This document shows, in pieces, positions 33,448 through 46,238 of a stretch of 64,000 bases of DNA. The notes beneath the pieces were generated by a model. It saw nothing but the letters and a program-made list of their open reading frames with translations, did no database searches and had not been told where the DNA came from. The position numbers and the translations under genes were made by a program. Numbering within the stretch: the first letter of the stretch is position 1; each line of letters begins with the position of its first letter. This stretch comes from Dichetophora obliterata (lineage: Eukaryota; Arthropoda; Insecta; Diptera; Sciomyzidae), in the NCBI GenBank assembly GCA_963920525.1, contig OY986436.1, forward strand, positions 182,465,496 through 182,529,495, written 5' to 3'.

Positions 33448-35610
33448 CCCATTAACCGCGGCGGAATATTTGCACTTTACAGCCCACGCCCCTTTTTTTC
33501 AAAATGTGTATCCAAATCTGCAAAAAAAAGGTCGGTCTCAAGTGGTTTAGGAGATAAAAATCGGGAAAGTTTGAAAAAAGTGTCTTTTTCCATATACAAA
33601 AATCTTTACTTTTTAGGCATAAGTGAAGTTCTAAAAATGCATTAGACAGGTAAAATTGTGTATTTAGAGCCCCTTAATACAAATATGCAAAAAAAGTCGC
33701 ATCTCAAGTTGTTTAAGAGATTTACGAAGTAATTAAATAGTAACATGAACGATTAAGTTTTGAGAAATTTTTAAGACATGTTCTTATTTTAATAAGAATT
33801 TTTGAAATATTTAGGAACTGTTAAATAAATGGTGGATAAACAAAGCGCCGCAGGCGAAAAATTGCGCCGATTTTTAATAACTATTTTTTAAATATTTACA
33901 TAGTAAATTCTATAGTAACATAAGCGATGGTTAAAAAAAGCGCCGCAGGCGAAAAATTGTGGTGCGGCGATTTTTAATAACAATTTTTTATATATTCACG
34001 TAAAAAATTCTATAGTAACATAAACGATGGTTAAAAAAAGAGCCGCAGGCGAAAAATTGTTATTAAAAATCGCCGCGATTTAAAAGGCAAGAAAAATTGT
34101 TATTAAAAATCGCCGCGATTAAATTCTCTTAAAATGTACTAAAATAAAGAACTGCGATCTAAGAGGGTTAAAGTTCTTGTATTTTTCGCGGTAATTTTAA
34201 GCAGTGGTTTTCGTGTTAAATTTAAGTATTATAATGTTACCGGTTAGATAAGCTGCCACACAAACTTTGCACTGAATTATAAAACTTTGGCGAATTTTAT
34301 CTCCTAAACCATTCGAGACCGACATTTTATTTTGGCATTTTTGGACTTAGGAGACCCTATACGTTTAATAAAAGAAAAAATAAAGAAAAAATATTTACGC
34401 GTGGGCTGTAAACTGCACTTATGCCACCGCGGCTTCCAGACGCTTCGTACGATTTTTTTTTTAAATTCATGTGTTTTTATAATGATCACAGAAACTACCA
34501 CATCAAATTTCAACTTTGTATCTTTCACCGTAGTCGAGTAATAAGATGGGTATAAAAATACCCCACCGTCGTTAATGTGTTTTAAATGGGCACAAATTCC
34601 TTCTGCCGACAGCAAAGTTTTATATCAGGAATTTTCTATCAATAGCAGGTATAGTTGGTAAGTTGGCTAAGAGAGCTTTTACATTTTCTTAAAATATAAA
34701 TTTTTTTACAAATTATAACACAAATTTTTCTGAATTTTAATGTTAATCACTAATCACTTTGAAAATGTAGTAGTTAACGTAAAAATTTCTTGACATACTC
34801 CAAAAACAATAGCTGCGTTCCTTTTGCCTTAATATAATCGCGATAACAAATTTTCTCAAAGGAATGGCAAGAAAAACGACTCGTAGAGGGCACTACCGTT
34901 GCAGTCAAAATTCAATTCAAACAAACAATCATGATACAATAACTTTTAGGTGTCGTGAGAACGTGTGTCGCTAATAACTGTTATGAACTATTATGGTAGC
35001 GATACCATAGTGAACGATGTTTTTCTCTGTACTTGTTTTACTCTAAACGTCAGAAAAGTTGTAATTTATTTAATTTAATTATTATCATTATTATAAAATT
35101 TTAAAAATAATTTAAGTGCAATTGTTGGCTCCGCTGAATGCGGCCAGTGTGTGTGGCACACGCTGTTTATTTTGTTTTCTTTTGTTAAACATTCGATGGT
35201 CGCACCTCGTGAGAAAATAGGTAGCTGTCAAGGCTACCTAATAGTCATTGTATCAAGCACACAAATAATTAAAAAAATGATATAACAGCTCATAAAAATA
35301 TGCGGCACCTGTGTTTAAAATTTTTTAAAGGCTATATCACAATTTTATATGGATAGCAAAAATAATCCTATTTGTTATAGGATTATTATTTTTGTTTTGC
35401 ATTGTTGCTTTGCATGTAAAAAAAATAATCTGAATTATTTTGAAGCGATTGGAACGCAGCTAATGTATAGCTCTATAGAGCTATAACATATATGTTTTCT
35501 TAAAGGAACAAACCAAAAATTAAACACTTAGCTATAACCACTCCGGAGATATGATCAATTCTGCAGAAGCATTTTCATGGGTAAAAAAATATCCAACCGC
35601 GGTTAATGGG
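33448..35610. mobile_element. piggyBac-like non-autonomous element with TTAA duplications
   Basis: TTAA precedes CCCATTAACCGCGG at 33444-33447 and follows its inverse at 35611-35614; the inverted match continues imperfectly (GGAATATTT against GGATATTTTT). Inside, a second inverted pair (TTTACAGCCCACGC at about 33477 and its inverse near 34402, and GGTTTAGGAGATAAAA at both sides) folds the left half. A tandem array lies at 33845-34120. No transposase is present. Confidence 0.6.
33845..34120 (+). repeat. Tandem repeat, about 95-100 bp unit
   Basis: G(C/A)GCCGCAGGCGAAAAATTG occurs at 33845, 33940 and 34040, each followed by TTTTTAATAAC...TTCTATAGTAACATAA. An inverted relative of this unit and of the sequence just before it lies at about 53050-53280. 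Confidence 0.7.
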
Positions 35611-36030
35611 TTAAGGGACGATTTAGACAAACAATTTTTGAAATTGATTATTGTTGTAAGACTATTCAAGAATATTTTAAAAACATTGCAAATCAATACC
35701 GCTTATAATACAGACTCTACAACGCTTAAAAACCGGTGCGCCAGAGTACCTTTAACTAACAATAGCAAATTGAAACGCGTTTTTCTAATCAACCGTCGGA
35801 AACAAATTAATAAACCGATTTTAATTTTATTTTTTTTTTTACTCTATAATATAATTCTACTCATATTTTACCAAAATAAGCATCTTTGGTAAATTTTCCT
35901 AGTTTTTACACCCAACACTAAGGTAAAAACAACAAGATTTAAAAATCCCCTCCTAACATATTATAAAGAAATTCGACGTAAAATGGTCTACAACGAAGAG
36001 CGCGATCGTGCGCGGCCTTGAATAACTATC

Positions 36031-36425
36031 AAGTGCCTCGAAAACTTTAAACGCGTTCTTCTCGAAATTACCTTTTTTTCAAATGGCCGACAGTTAATCT
36101 CTGGATTTGCTGGGCCGATTTTGATAAAAGTGGATACATTCTCCTTATTAAGATATTTTGTAGCGTAATCTACCACAATATCTTAAAAAAATGTAAAATT
36201 ATTACTTACCAAGGGTATAAGGGTGGAAAACGTGGTCCATTTTTGTACTTTTTTTAAACCTCTCCCATATTTTCTGGGATCGATTTTTTTTAAATGTGGT
36301 ATATTACGGCGTGAATGACCTTTTTCAGAAACTTTTTGGTTATTTTTTTTTTGTTTCAGACTTGCCGATCCTGAGATTAACTGTCGGCCATGCAGCATCA
36401 ACGTTTTCGAGACACCGATTTTGGC
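36031..36425. repeat. Foldback repeat
   Basis: ATGGCCGACAGTTAATCTC near 36083 pairs with its inverse near 36377-36395, and GTGCCTCGAAAAC at the outer left with its near-inverse (GTTTTCGAGACAC) at the outer right. No coding sequence is recognised. Confidence 0.5.
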
Positions 36426-37595
36426 GCCTCCGAGAAAAGTAAAAAATAATAGAAATAACAAATAAAAAATTTTTTAATAATTTAAATGTTAAATAATACC
36501 ATAAAAAAATGTATACTATTTATTTTTTTATTATTTACCAATAGAGTAATTACTCTGGCAGATTACTTTAATTACAATTTACTATTACATACATAACTTA
36601 TTCTATCATGTTTGCTTACTTTAATTTATTCGAAGCCTTGAATGTTGAATTATTTTGATGACGTCATTTTTATAAGCCATGATTTTTGTCCAAATATTTC
36701 ACATTTGAAACTCAGAGTCCTTTTTATTTATTGAAGCTTAAGTGCACAGTTTCAAGTTAATTTTTTTAAAATATTTAAAGGTTTTACTATTATGATGTCA
36801 GTTTGTATGTGAGATGGGCGGAATTTTAAATTTGTTTTTACTAATTTACTAGCATCGAGTACATAGTAAAGATTCAAACATATTTGCAAAATTTTAAGCC
36901 ATTGTAATCAATTTCGTGGATTTCCAGGAGTGACTTACAGTTTTCACAAAGTCGTTTTGTTTGGGAGGTACTAGTGGTTTTCATTAGATTTTTACAAATT
37001 TCATACTCAGAGTGCATATTAAAACTTCAAACTTTTATGTAAATATATCCCTTACGCATTTTTATCAATACGTGGAGTTATAATAAATTTGATTTTTATG
37101 CAGGTAGTGTGCATTTTGACAAAATTTGTGCATTTATTAAAAATTCAGCGCATATGAGCTGTATCATACATTAAAAAAAGTTATAACTACTTAAGTAGGA
37201 AAAATAAAAACTGTTAAAAATTAGCAAAATGTTTATATTTTAACCACTAACTTTATTTTTTTTTTTAGCTACACGGAGAAAAATCATTTTCTTATATCGA
37301 AAAAGCATTTTGCTTGAGTCACGAATGTATTGTGATGAATTTGTAGTTTCTGTATTTTTCTTTAAAGGACCTGCCTCAACTATTTTGCCAGCGCTTAAAA
37401 ACGCCACTGGCTCTAATGATTATCCTCCTTCTTTTAAATTGCAGCCGGCATAAAAATATGCACTTAGGCTTATAAAAATTAGAAGTCAGCTGATTTAAGC
37501 TTGTAGGAATAATAATCTTTATTTCGAAAAGTCAGTGCTTAAAAAGCTAATTAACAGTATTCTTAAGTTTCTACATCATATACAAAAATGTGCAT
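36426..37595. other. AT-rich interval with a dispersed repeat
   Basis: GTAGTGTGCATTTTGACAAAAT (about 37104) with its flanks recurs at about 42382, so part of this interval is a dispersed repeat. No gene is recognised. Confidence 0.5.
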
Positions 37596-37609
37596 AATAT
37601 TAATACATA

Positions 37610-37955
37610 AAAAAAAATAAACTGACCATTTCAGCCCTTGGAAGGATTTTGATCTAGCTTCTATTGATCAATTGTGTTGTGCGTGTTATTAAATATTTAA
37701 TCACAAATGACCGAGAACTGGACCTACGTGTTTTATGCCGACTCTGAACGGCTAATATTCTCAAGAAGCTTTACATGGCAAATTTTTACTCTCTGAGGTT
37801 TGCCATTGTCTGCAGAGAGGTAACGACCGAACAGAAAAATTAATTCAATTGAAAAAACTTTCTGGATGAGCTGGAATTGAACCCGGGCTACCGCAGTTCT
37901 TTAGCTTAGGGGCCACGCACTCTACCCACTAGGCTACGGTCGCCACCATAGCCAC
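37610..37955 (-). mobile_element. tRNA-derived SINE, copy 3 (full length, minus strand)
   Basis: A box 37926-37936, B box 37873-37883 (GGTTCAATTCC) and the common body are present. AATATTAATACATA at 37596-37609 is repeated exactly at 37956-37969, a perfect 14-bp target duplication that fixes both ends. Confidence 0.92.
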
Positions 37956-37969
37956 AATATTAATACATA

Positions 37970-39784
37970 GTGTTCAATAATATAATAACTTAAAAGTGCG
38001 GCAGTGAAAAGTAAATATTAACTTAATGTGTAAGTGCGTAATGCAAATAAATATAACCAATATAATAAACAATAAAAGTGCGCGAGTGAAAGAAACAAAA
38101 TATTAACTTAGTGCGTAATGTAAAATAAATATATAACCACGGGTCATTGTGCGTGGTCTAAAGCAATGTATATAGTTGCATTCAATATTACAGTGCAATC
38201 AATAAGTTTAAGTACATTTGGTTGCTTAATACGGTGCGCACTACAATATCAAAACAATTAAAATTTACTTGAATCAAGTTTTCAAAATTGATTTTTAGAA
38301 AATAATTATTATTGTAAGTATATAATGGAACAAAACTAAAATTGGGAAAAAAATTCTTAATGCAAGTATTCACTGAGATACATTCAGAAATAATATTCTT
38401 GTATTTAGGAAATGCTTTTCTCGATGTAATTGCTTTATTCAAGCATTGGAAACTAAATTGTCATAATTAAAAGCTTAATGCGTCGTTTGGTTAATGCAAT
38501 TCTTAATTTATGAATATGGGCCCACTAGCTGTATCTCACAGTATAATCTAACTGATAACAAACACGAGGGTCAGTGATGAGCTGAAAATAGAAAAACGTT
38601 AAAGAAAAATCGATTTGTAATGTTTATTGTATGTTCCAATGATTAAAAGTGGAAGTGGAGTAGTAAAATTAAATCAATATTATTAGATTGATTTATAACT
38701 TTTATTGTATTGAAATAAAAAATGACAGTAAAATTTTCAGATTAATATAAAAAGTGTTATATAAATAAATAAATTAATAAATAAATTAAGCAAATTTTTC
38801 TCTTGCCTAGTAGATAACACTACTAAACAAGGTTTGCAATGCCAAACAAACTGGCGATAACATTTTCTATAGTAAAATTTTCCATAAAATCCGAAAATCG
38901 TAATGGTTTTTTTTGATTGGCCCCAATTTTCAATGTAAATTGCAAAATTAAAAAAATCCACTTCAGATTTCAGATTCTTGTATGTTGTAGAGGAGGGTCA
39001 GATAATAAAAGTTATAATGCGTGTCAATTGTATTAGTTATATGGCTGTTATGATAGAATATAAGTACGAACAAATTAGTTTTTTTCGTTTTTTTAACAAA
39101 TTTCAAGTTTTAATAATTATATTGGTGACAAAAAGTTAGCCCTCCTATAGATAGAAAATTTCATGACAAAAGTTTTAAGCAATTCATGTCTATAGAAATG
39201 CATTTTTTAACATCAATGCAAAAACCATTTTTTTTTAAAAAACCATTTTATTGTAGTCAAATAAAAAAAAGGATATATACAATTTTAATTATTTTCAATT
39301 TAATCTTCAGCGATTGCATCGTCGACATGCGTAGTCTTATTTTTTTATTGGTAAACTCTTTTACTGAGATAATGTAATTATAATTATTAAGTCGTTATTA
39401 TATTATTCTTATTACCTAGGCCTGTGTCCACTGTCCACAATCGGCCACTTTTCACTCGAATGTTGAAATTTTGACTGTGAAAATGAGGCTAGTGCAGTTT
39501 TTGATAATCAGCAAACGAATTTTTGACACAAGCAAAAAATTAAAATAAAAAGAAGTTGTGAGTTTGTGTAATTTTAAAAAGATTCGTGGTTCACATGCCA
39601 TTTGCAATATTTTCGATGACCGAGAAAAAAACTCTCCCTTCGAATGTGGATTTGGCCCAAAAAGATCTCCCCGCTTACCCTTTTCTCTTCGATTTTTTCT
39701 TATTACAGTGATCTTTTTAGTTTTTGATGTAGAAATTGTGATTCTTCTCCCTATAATGTTAATCTTTAAGTGGTCATCATTTAC
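37970..39784. other. AT-rich interval, no gene recognised
   Basis: Two imperfect copies of a short block (AAGTGCG...TATTAACTTA.TG.GTAA) lie at 37990-38130. The frame at 39558-39791 has no recognised domain. Confidence 0.4.
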
Positions 39785-39792
39785 TTCATGAG

Positions 39793-41658
39793 TAATGTTA
39801 CCAACTATACTTACTTTGTAAGTATCATACTTATTTTCAGCTTCATATACTTATTAAAATTCCATACTTATAATTATACTTACTTTTAAGATTTATACTT
39901 AATTATGCTTACTTTTCAGCTCCGGTTGAACGTTTTTATTTGCAAAAGCGGAAAAAGTTTGAAAATTGTAACCAACAGCGTTAAAAATTCTGGAGTCAAT
40001 TTTATTTTTAAAAAATAATATTGAATACAGCTGTTTCGAATTTTACAATTTTTTAAAGACAAGACCTTAAATAATAAGAGTGTTCTCTAGTTCGTCGGCT
40101 AAAAAATAGGCTATTTTTGGGAATTTGTCGTGAGCTTGCTATGAAAGATATGTTTATATAAGTTGTTAGGAATGATAAATGAAGTCTTAATTTATAAAAA
40201 TAAAAAAATTTTATTAATGTTTTTTAATAATTTGGAGGCAGGTCGGCTCTCACACGATATCTCGGCATCTGTTAATCTGAAACAAAAAACCGAAGTGTTT
40301 TAGATTCAATATGACAAGGACTATAAAATAGGCTATTAATGTTAACTTGGTGGCGGCCGTAGCCTATTGGGTAAAGTGCGTGGCCCCTAAGCTAAAGAAC
40401 TGCGGTAGCCCGGGTTCAATTCCAGCTCAGACAGAAAATTTTTTCAATTGAAATAATTATTCTGTTCGGTTTTTACCTCTCTACAGACAATGGTAAACCT
40501 CAGAGAGTAAAAATTGCCATGTAAAACTTCTTGAGAACATAGGCCGTTCGGAGTCGGCATAAAACACGTAGGTCCAGTTCTCGGTCATTTGTGATCAAAC
40601 ATTTAATAACACGCACAACACAATTGATCAATAGAAGCTAGGTCAAAGTCCTTCCAAGGGCTTAAATGGCGGAAATGGTCTATTTTTTTAATATTAACTT
40701 TTAGCAATTATTGTTAACTTTAAGTAACAAAAACAAAAAAAAAATGAAAAAATTAATTTTTTTTCGCTGTTATTTGTAAAAAAATATAGTAAATATCAAT
40801 TTTTTTGACACGATTTTAGTCTATTTTGTAAGTAGTTTTGTGTTAAATATGTGGTTAAAATTTCAGAAGGAGAAATAGTGTGGGGCGTCCGTGAAAACGT
40901 AGTTTTGAGAAAAACGCTCTTAAAGTTTTTTTTATGAGTTCTAACATGAGTTCAGGTAGAGAAAGTTTTGGGTTGAAAAAATTACTTATAAGTACTGCTC
41001 GGATCTTTATAAAAATTTAATACAATATTCTTAGATACATATACATTCGAAAAATTGTAAAAAAATAAAAAACTTTCGAAAGTGACCAATTAGACTTCAC
41101 CCTTAAATAAAATTTACTGCCAAGACAAATACGATTTCAAGCAAAAAGAAAAAAACAAATTAATGTAGCGCTTCAATTCAGTGACAGTGAGAGCGAATAA
41201 TGATAATATTTCTTTGGTTTCTGTATACATTTGAATGTGATTTTTTTTTTGAAAGTGCGTATAACTACTTTGAAAGTGCGTATAACTTTTAATTTTTTGT
41301 TATGCTTTTGTTTGTTTTTAAACTATTTTATGTATTAGAAATATATATGAATTTCAAATATATAAAATTCATATTTTGATTTTTTTTTATCTGAAGACTT
41401 TTTGGTTTTAGATAGATTGCATACACAAAACTTTTTAAGGAAAACAAAAAGAGGGTGTGAAAATAATTAAAGAATATTGTGGGTTCTATTGATTTTAACA
41501 TATATTAGTAAATTGTATCAAAAAATATTCAATTTATTTTTCTAAGGTAAAATACTTACTTATACTTATTTTAAAAAATAATACTTACTAATACTTACTT
41601 TTCAGTGTTCTAAGAAGCAAATATACTTATTTTTTAATAACCTGAGTTGGTAGCATCA
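39793..41658. mobile_element. 1.87-kb hAT-type non-autonomous element with perfect 8-bp duplication
   Basis: TTCATGAG at 39785-39792 is repeated exactly at 41659-41666. The ends TAATGTTACCAACT and (inverted) TGATGCTACCAACT form the TIR, and ATACTTACTT words crowd both subterminal regions, as expected for transposase binding sites. No transposase frame survives. SINE copy 4 is inserted inside. Confidence 0.8.
40349..40687 (+). mobile_element. tRNA-derived SINE, copy 4 (full length)
   Basis: A box 40360-40370 (TAGCCTATTGG), B box 40413-40423 (GGTTCAATTCC). TTAATGTTAACTT (40336-40348) and TTAATATTAACTT (40688-40700) give a 13-bp target duplication with one mismatch. It lies inside the hAT-type element at 39793-41658. 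Confidence 0.92.
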
Positions 41659-41666
41659 TTCATGAG

Positions 41667-43835
41667 TATGATGAATATAATTTTTCCAAAGTTAATGAAA
41701 AGATCTTGTATGATATTTGTGGTGCAGTTTTTGCATTTTGAATATTAAGCACGTCAAAAATTTTAATTTTTTTTCAACAGACAGAAATTTTGTTGAACTC
41801 TGTTTTTCTTTCCTACCACGAGTGAAGAATATCCGAATGGCACATAGCCCTAAATTATCATGTCTTAATTTTGCAACTTATTTTAAATATTATATATAAA
41901 CAAAACAAACTTTTATGGTAACATTCCATTAGCAAAAACGTAAGTAAGACCAAGTCCCAAACTTGTGTAGGTGTATTATAACTTTAATGTCAATGTGGGT
42001 TCTCTTACCTTTACTTTTCATTTGGAACGTGTGGAAATACTTCATTGGCAATTAATTGGTATTTTTTACAAAGCACAAAGCTTCGTTGAATTTTAAAGTG
42101 TAGATCGTAATGCAAATGAGAACTGACTGCTCGTTTTACTATCAAAAAAAGAAAGTTCTTAGAAGGAGCTGAAGTCGATTCCAAAACCGGCCCATGAAAA
42201 GTATTCTGAAGATTGGAGGAAGCGTTAGAATATGTGTATTGCTTGCAATAGAGATTACTTTAAAGGAAATAAAATTACCAGCGATGATTAATTGGACTAT
42301 TTTGTTTTATTTAAGTTTTCCAAGTATTTTCTGACCATGAGCATTACATTTCATAAAAAATAAATTTAATTTTTATGAAATTAGTGTGCATTTTGACAAA
42401 ATTGTTCCATTTATTAGAAATTTAGCTTTTATTTGCTTTATTTTACATTAACTTCTATCAAAAACGTAAACTAACGTTAAGTAAGACGTCCTCTAGTGTA
42501 ACGAAAGCATCTTGTTTAGTTTACATTAGTTTACAACAGTTATTTCTAGAAAGAGACATTTTTGAGCTGAAATAATAAATAATGGATATAGAGTGTGTTC
42601 TGAATATGCTTAAATATCCAATATGAAAAAAAATTTAATAGAGAATAATAGCCCAACTTACAATCGCCTAAAAGTAGGGAAATGAAAGATCGCCCGATTT
42701 CATTGTATAAATTACGCTTCAAAAATGAAAGAAATTTATTTGTTTATAATTCATGAATTAATTTTTTTATTTTTATACACTTGTTTAAAATAAATACATA
42801 AATAAAATAATTAAAAAAGACTCAATTTAATTCGCATTTTTTGTATAATATGTCAAAATCCCCGTTGGGGGTTATGTCTCTTAGACACACGGACATAAGC
42901 CAAAAATCGTTTTGGGTGTTATAACTGAAAATTTATCGGACATAGTCCCCAAATCGATTTTGAGGATTATGTACTTGGGGGCTATGTCCGGGCTCTGCTT
43001 TTTTCGGCACTTTCGAGATAAGACGACACTTTAGGCACATACCTTTTCATTTAAACACTATTTCAATATCTCTGAATGAAAAAAATTCAAGTTCATTCAA
43101 ATATAATTGATGTAATTTTAAATTTTTGATGCACCTTGTTGCTTATTTTAACATTTCATTATCCTTTTCATTGCTAATAAAATTACTTGAACATAATTAT
43201 TTGCTTAAATCCAATTGCAAATTTTTCAAAAATTAAAGTGCAAAAAGTTTAATTGAACACTGACACGGTACTCGAAAAAATACGCTTCAGTTACCACAAA
43301 TATGCCTAGGATTAGTTTGTGGATCATAGTAGCAATTAACAATAAAATTTTAAAAAACATAAAATCCTTCGTGACGCGTTGATGTACTAAAAAATGTACT
43401 TTTTTCATATAGCACATATCAGAATGTAATATATTAGAGTTTAAAAGAGTTGTACTTGAGTTGTATATTACTCTTTGTACTAACTTAACAAATGGAATTG
43501 AATTAAATATTGCAATATTAAATATTATTCTATATTTTTCACCACAACATGTACAGCCTTACCAAAAAGGGATTTTAATGTACAATATTTTCAAAAATGT
43601 TGAACATTAAGCATAAACAGTACCAATAAAAACTTAAAATCAGTTTTAAATTTAAAAAATAGCCAGCTCAGAAAATACACAGCTTTTCTATGTCGCTTTT
43701 CATAGCTTTTCTTTTCGGGAACGAGTGAGTTCATAAAATTGCACAGTTTCTTCCACAGAAAGCAGTTGATAATGTTTTGCGGAAGCCAATTATGCCGTAG
43801 GCATAACTTTGCTAGGCAAACATATTTGCTATTTG
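41667..43835. other. AT-rich interval, no gene recognised
   Basis: A hairpin-prone stretch at 42855-43005 repeats CCCCGTTGGGGGTTATGTC-like and GGGGGCTATGTCCG words in opposite senses and may be a MITE scrap. Confidence 0.4.
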
Positions 43836-44081
43836 AAGACATGAGTGGATGAAGGTGATATGTCGCATTTTTGGATTTTCGCTGTTCTATGCATAGATGA
43901 AGAGGTAATTTACATAGAAACGATTTTAAACCTTACAACAATCATGTGTGTGGCTATTTTAGAAAATAACTTCTTCACAAAGTTGGATTTAGTATAGAGA
44001 TCAGTACAAATGCGAAAGTTTGATCTCAATTTTCTCGAAATTACAATTTAGCGACATATCACCTTCATCCAGTCATGTCTT
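43836..44081. mobile_element. 246-bp MITE with 31-bp terminal inverted repeats
   Basis: The 31-bp ends (AAGACATGA(G/C)TGGATGAAGG... inward to GATATGTCGC) match in all but one position. The interior is AT-rich and non-coding. A clear target duplication is not seen. Confidence 0.75.
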
Positions 44082-45429
44082 AATTTAATTTTGTTCATTT
44101 TCTTCGCTGATCAAATATTCGTTTCGTGGTTATGCTATGTTTGTTAAACAGTTGCGTTTTCAGTTATAAAATTAAAATATTGGCATGTTTGCTGTTTCAA
44201 AAATGTTTGGCGTCAGAGCGAAGAAATGAGCAGGAGAAAAAGTTAATTTATAATTTTATTCGTAAAACACTAACAATAAAGTCAGTTCACCAAACATATT
44301 TGCCTAGCATAATAAGGACATAAAGGATTCTTTACTGATATATTCCATAATTGCACCGTTTTCTGGCTGTCGCAATGGTCAAACCTTGATTTCGTTTTCC
44401 ATCAATATAAATATAAGCTCTTGTTGGCTCGATAAGGAAACAGCGCTTTATATTTTGGACGCATGTGTCCGCACATCTCTTTGCACTTATTTTCCCAACA
44501 GGCCAGAAGCTTCGCTCCACGTGTTGTCTTTCTGCCTAATTGTTTTGATGTCATTTTTGGAGCTGTCCAAGACACTTTTTCTATCAAGGCACACTTTCCT
44601 GAAGACTGCTTTGTGCTTTTCACTTCAATTGTTAAAACTCTCGCGCTGAAATTCATAATAAGTTAAAATTTGTGTATTGTGTGTGTTTTATTGTAAAATT
44701 GTGAAAATGAGTTTGTTCCCTTTTTTTGGATCTTAATCAACTTTTTGCTCCATTTCTTACTTGTCCCAAATATTTTCTTTTTTGAAAAGCGGTTAAAATT
44801 ATTTGTAATTCTGTCAAAATTGGCAGTTTTGTCATGTTTTTAAAATATCCCTATTTTAGCTAAATAATGTTTGACTCATTTTTTATTGGTAGCAAAGAAG
44901 AAGTATAAAGCTGTTAAAAAGTAGTAAATTTTAAGTAAAACCGATTTTAAGAGAAAGTGTGCAGCTCGTTATTGGCAAGGCTGGTAGTCTCTGGTGAAAT
45001 GAACAGCACCTTGTCATAAGTTTGGCCGTCGCATTCAGAAGTTAGCTGCAATGTCACAGAAGCGTTTTGATTTTGCGTTTCAAAACCCGACCGTATTGAG
45101 TTGCATGTCTAGAAAGTCGCAACCCGTGGTCTTTGCGCCATTGCTCAAGCCGAGTCGCTGCGCTGCAAAGTTACCAGTAGACTGGCCGTGCGTCGCGCTT
45201 GCTAAGGTGTGCTCCGTTTTATTATGGAATCTGGAGCATAGGGTTGTGAGGTCGTAGTCTCTGACAAGTTGCGCGGTCAACGTGCGGTCTGATAATGGCC
45301 CTAAGAAACCATTGCCAGATAATGTTTCTGTTGTTGAGCCAAATGAGGAAATAGTCTACTTAACTCCAGCGAAGGAATAAAAAACTGTATGAAATTAACT
45401 CACTTCATAATTTTTTTAAAAAATTTTTT
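44082..45429. other. Interval with unassigned protein-like stretches
   Basis: The minus-strand frames at 44402-44656 and 45080-45280 are less AT-rich than the background. One minus-strand reading near 44360-44560 (WSEASGLLGK, then VQNIKR) faintly recalls a MADF-type domain, but too weakly to call. They may be remnants of transposase accessory genes or host exons. Confidence 0.3.
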
Positions 45430-45708
45430 CGTCAATTTGTAATATTCAACTATGTGACGTTCGTTGTGTTCGTTAAACGTGAAAAAAAAATTAAAATTTT
45501 TCCATCGTAAAAGGTTGTTCGGGAGTGACCGGTAATAGAAAAATTGTCTGTACAAGTTCCCGGAAGGCGATGATGACCTGCTGGCCAAATGGTGAAGCAA
45601 TTTAGACGTGAACGCGATATTTTTGACCCAATACAGCCGAGAGTGTTCGCGCCACTTCGACACCTCCTGGATTGGGTCAAAAAAATTAAGACTAGGTGCA
45701 GTGCCTAG
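45430..45708 (+). pseudogene. THAP-domain exon remnant
   Basis: In one plus-strand frame: LYKFPEGDDDLLAKW, a TGA (45593-45595), then SRECSRHF (from about 45635) and LRLGAVPR, which ends at a GTAAGT donor (45709). KFP, the C-x2-H of CSRHF and the closing AVP are THAP zinc-finger hallmarks in the correct order. The 5' part that should carry the first C-x2-4-C pair reads CDVRC and then meets stops and frame changes. THAP domains bind DNA and occur in P-element transposases and host regulators; this copy is broken. Confidence 0.6.
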
Positions 45709-46238
45709 GTAAGTAAAGCAATTACATTAAAAAATGAAAAAAGTTATTACTATGGATTATGAAAATGAAATTATTGAAGCCTGAAATATATCTTTCGTTT
45801 GGTATATAAAACATATGATTTGTTTGATACTTTTTGTGTTTTTTTATGACGAAGTGATTTACCCTTGTACGGAAAGTTATTAATTCAAACATATTTACCT
45901 TAGTGGTTTTGTATTCTTATTCCGTATTTTCTTCAGCATTACAATAAATAACTGTTCTTAAGGCAACAATGTAGCTGTAATATTTATATGAATGAATAGG
46001 ATTTTCTAGCCAGCGAAAAAAATTTAAAATTTTTATTTGATAACTTTTGGACAATGCAATAGCAAATTTTATTAATTTTATGTAATATATTGTAAATTAT
46101 AAAGAATATATATATTAATATATCATATTAAAGGTAAAATTATAAGCTTTAGAAATAAAGTATAATTTTAGTACCTTAATAACGCAAATTTAGTAGAAAA
46201 TAACGGTTTTGTTAATTACAAATTTCAAATATGATATC

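Noticed and set aside
33845..34120. Satellite or centromeric array
   Set aside because: Fewer than four diverged units lie inside a TTAA-bounded element, so it is an internal minisatellite.
44360..44656. Possible MADF domain on the minus strand
   Set aside because: The similarity is a few residues and the conserved second Trp is missing; too weak to annotate.
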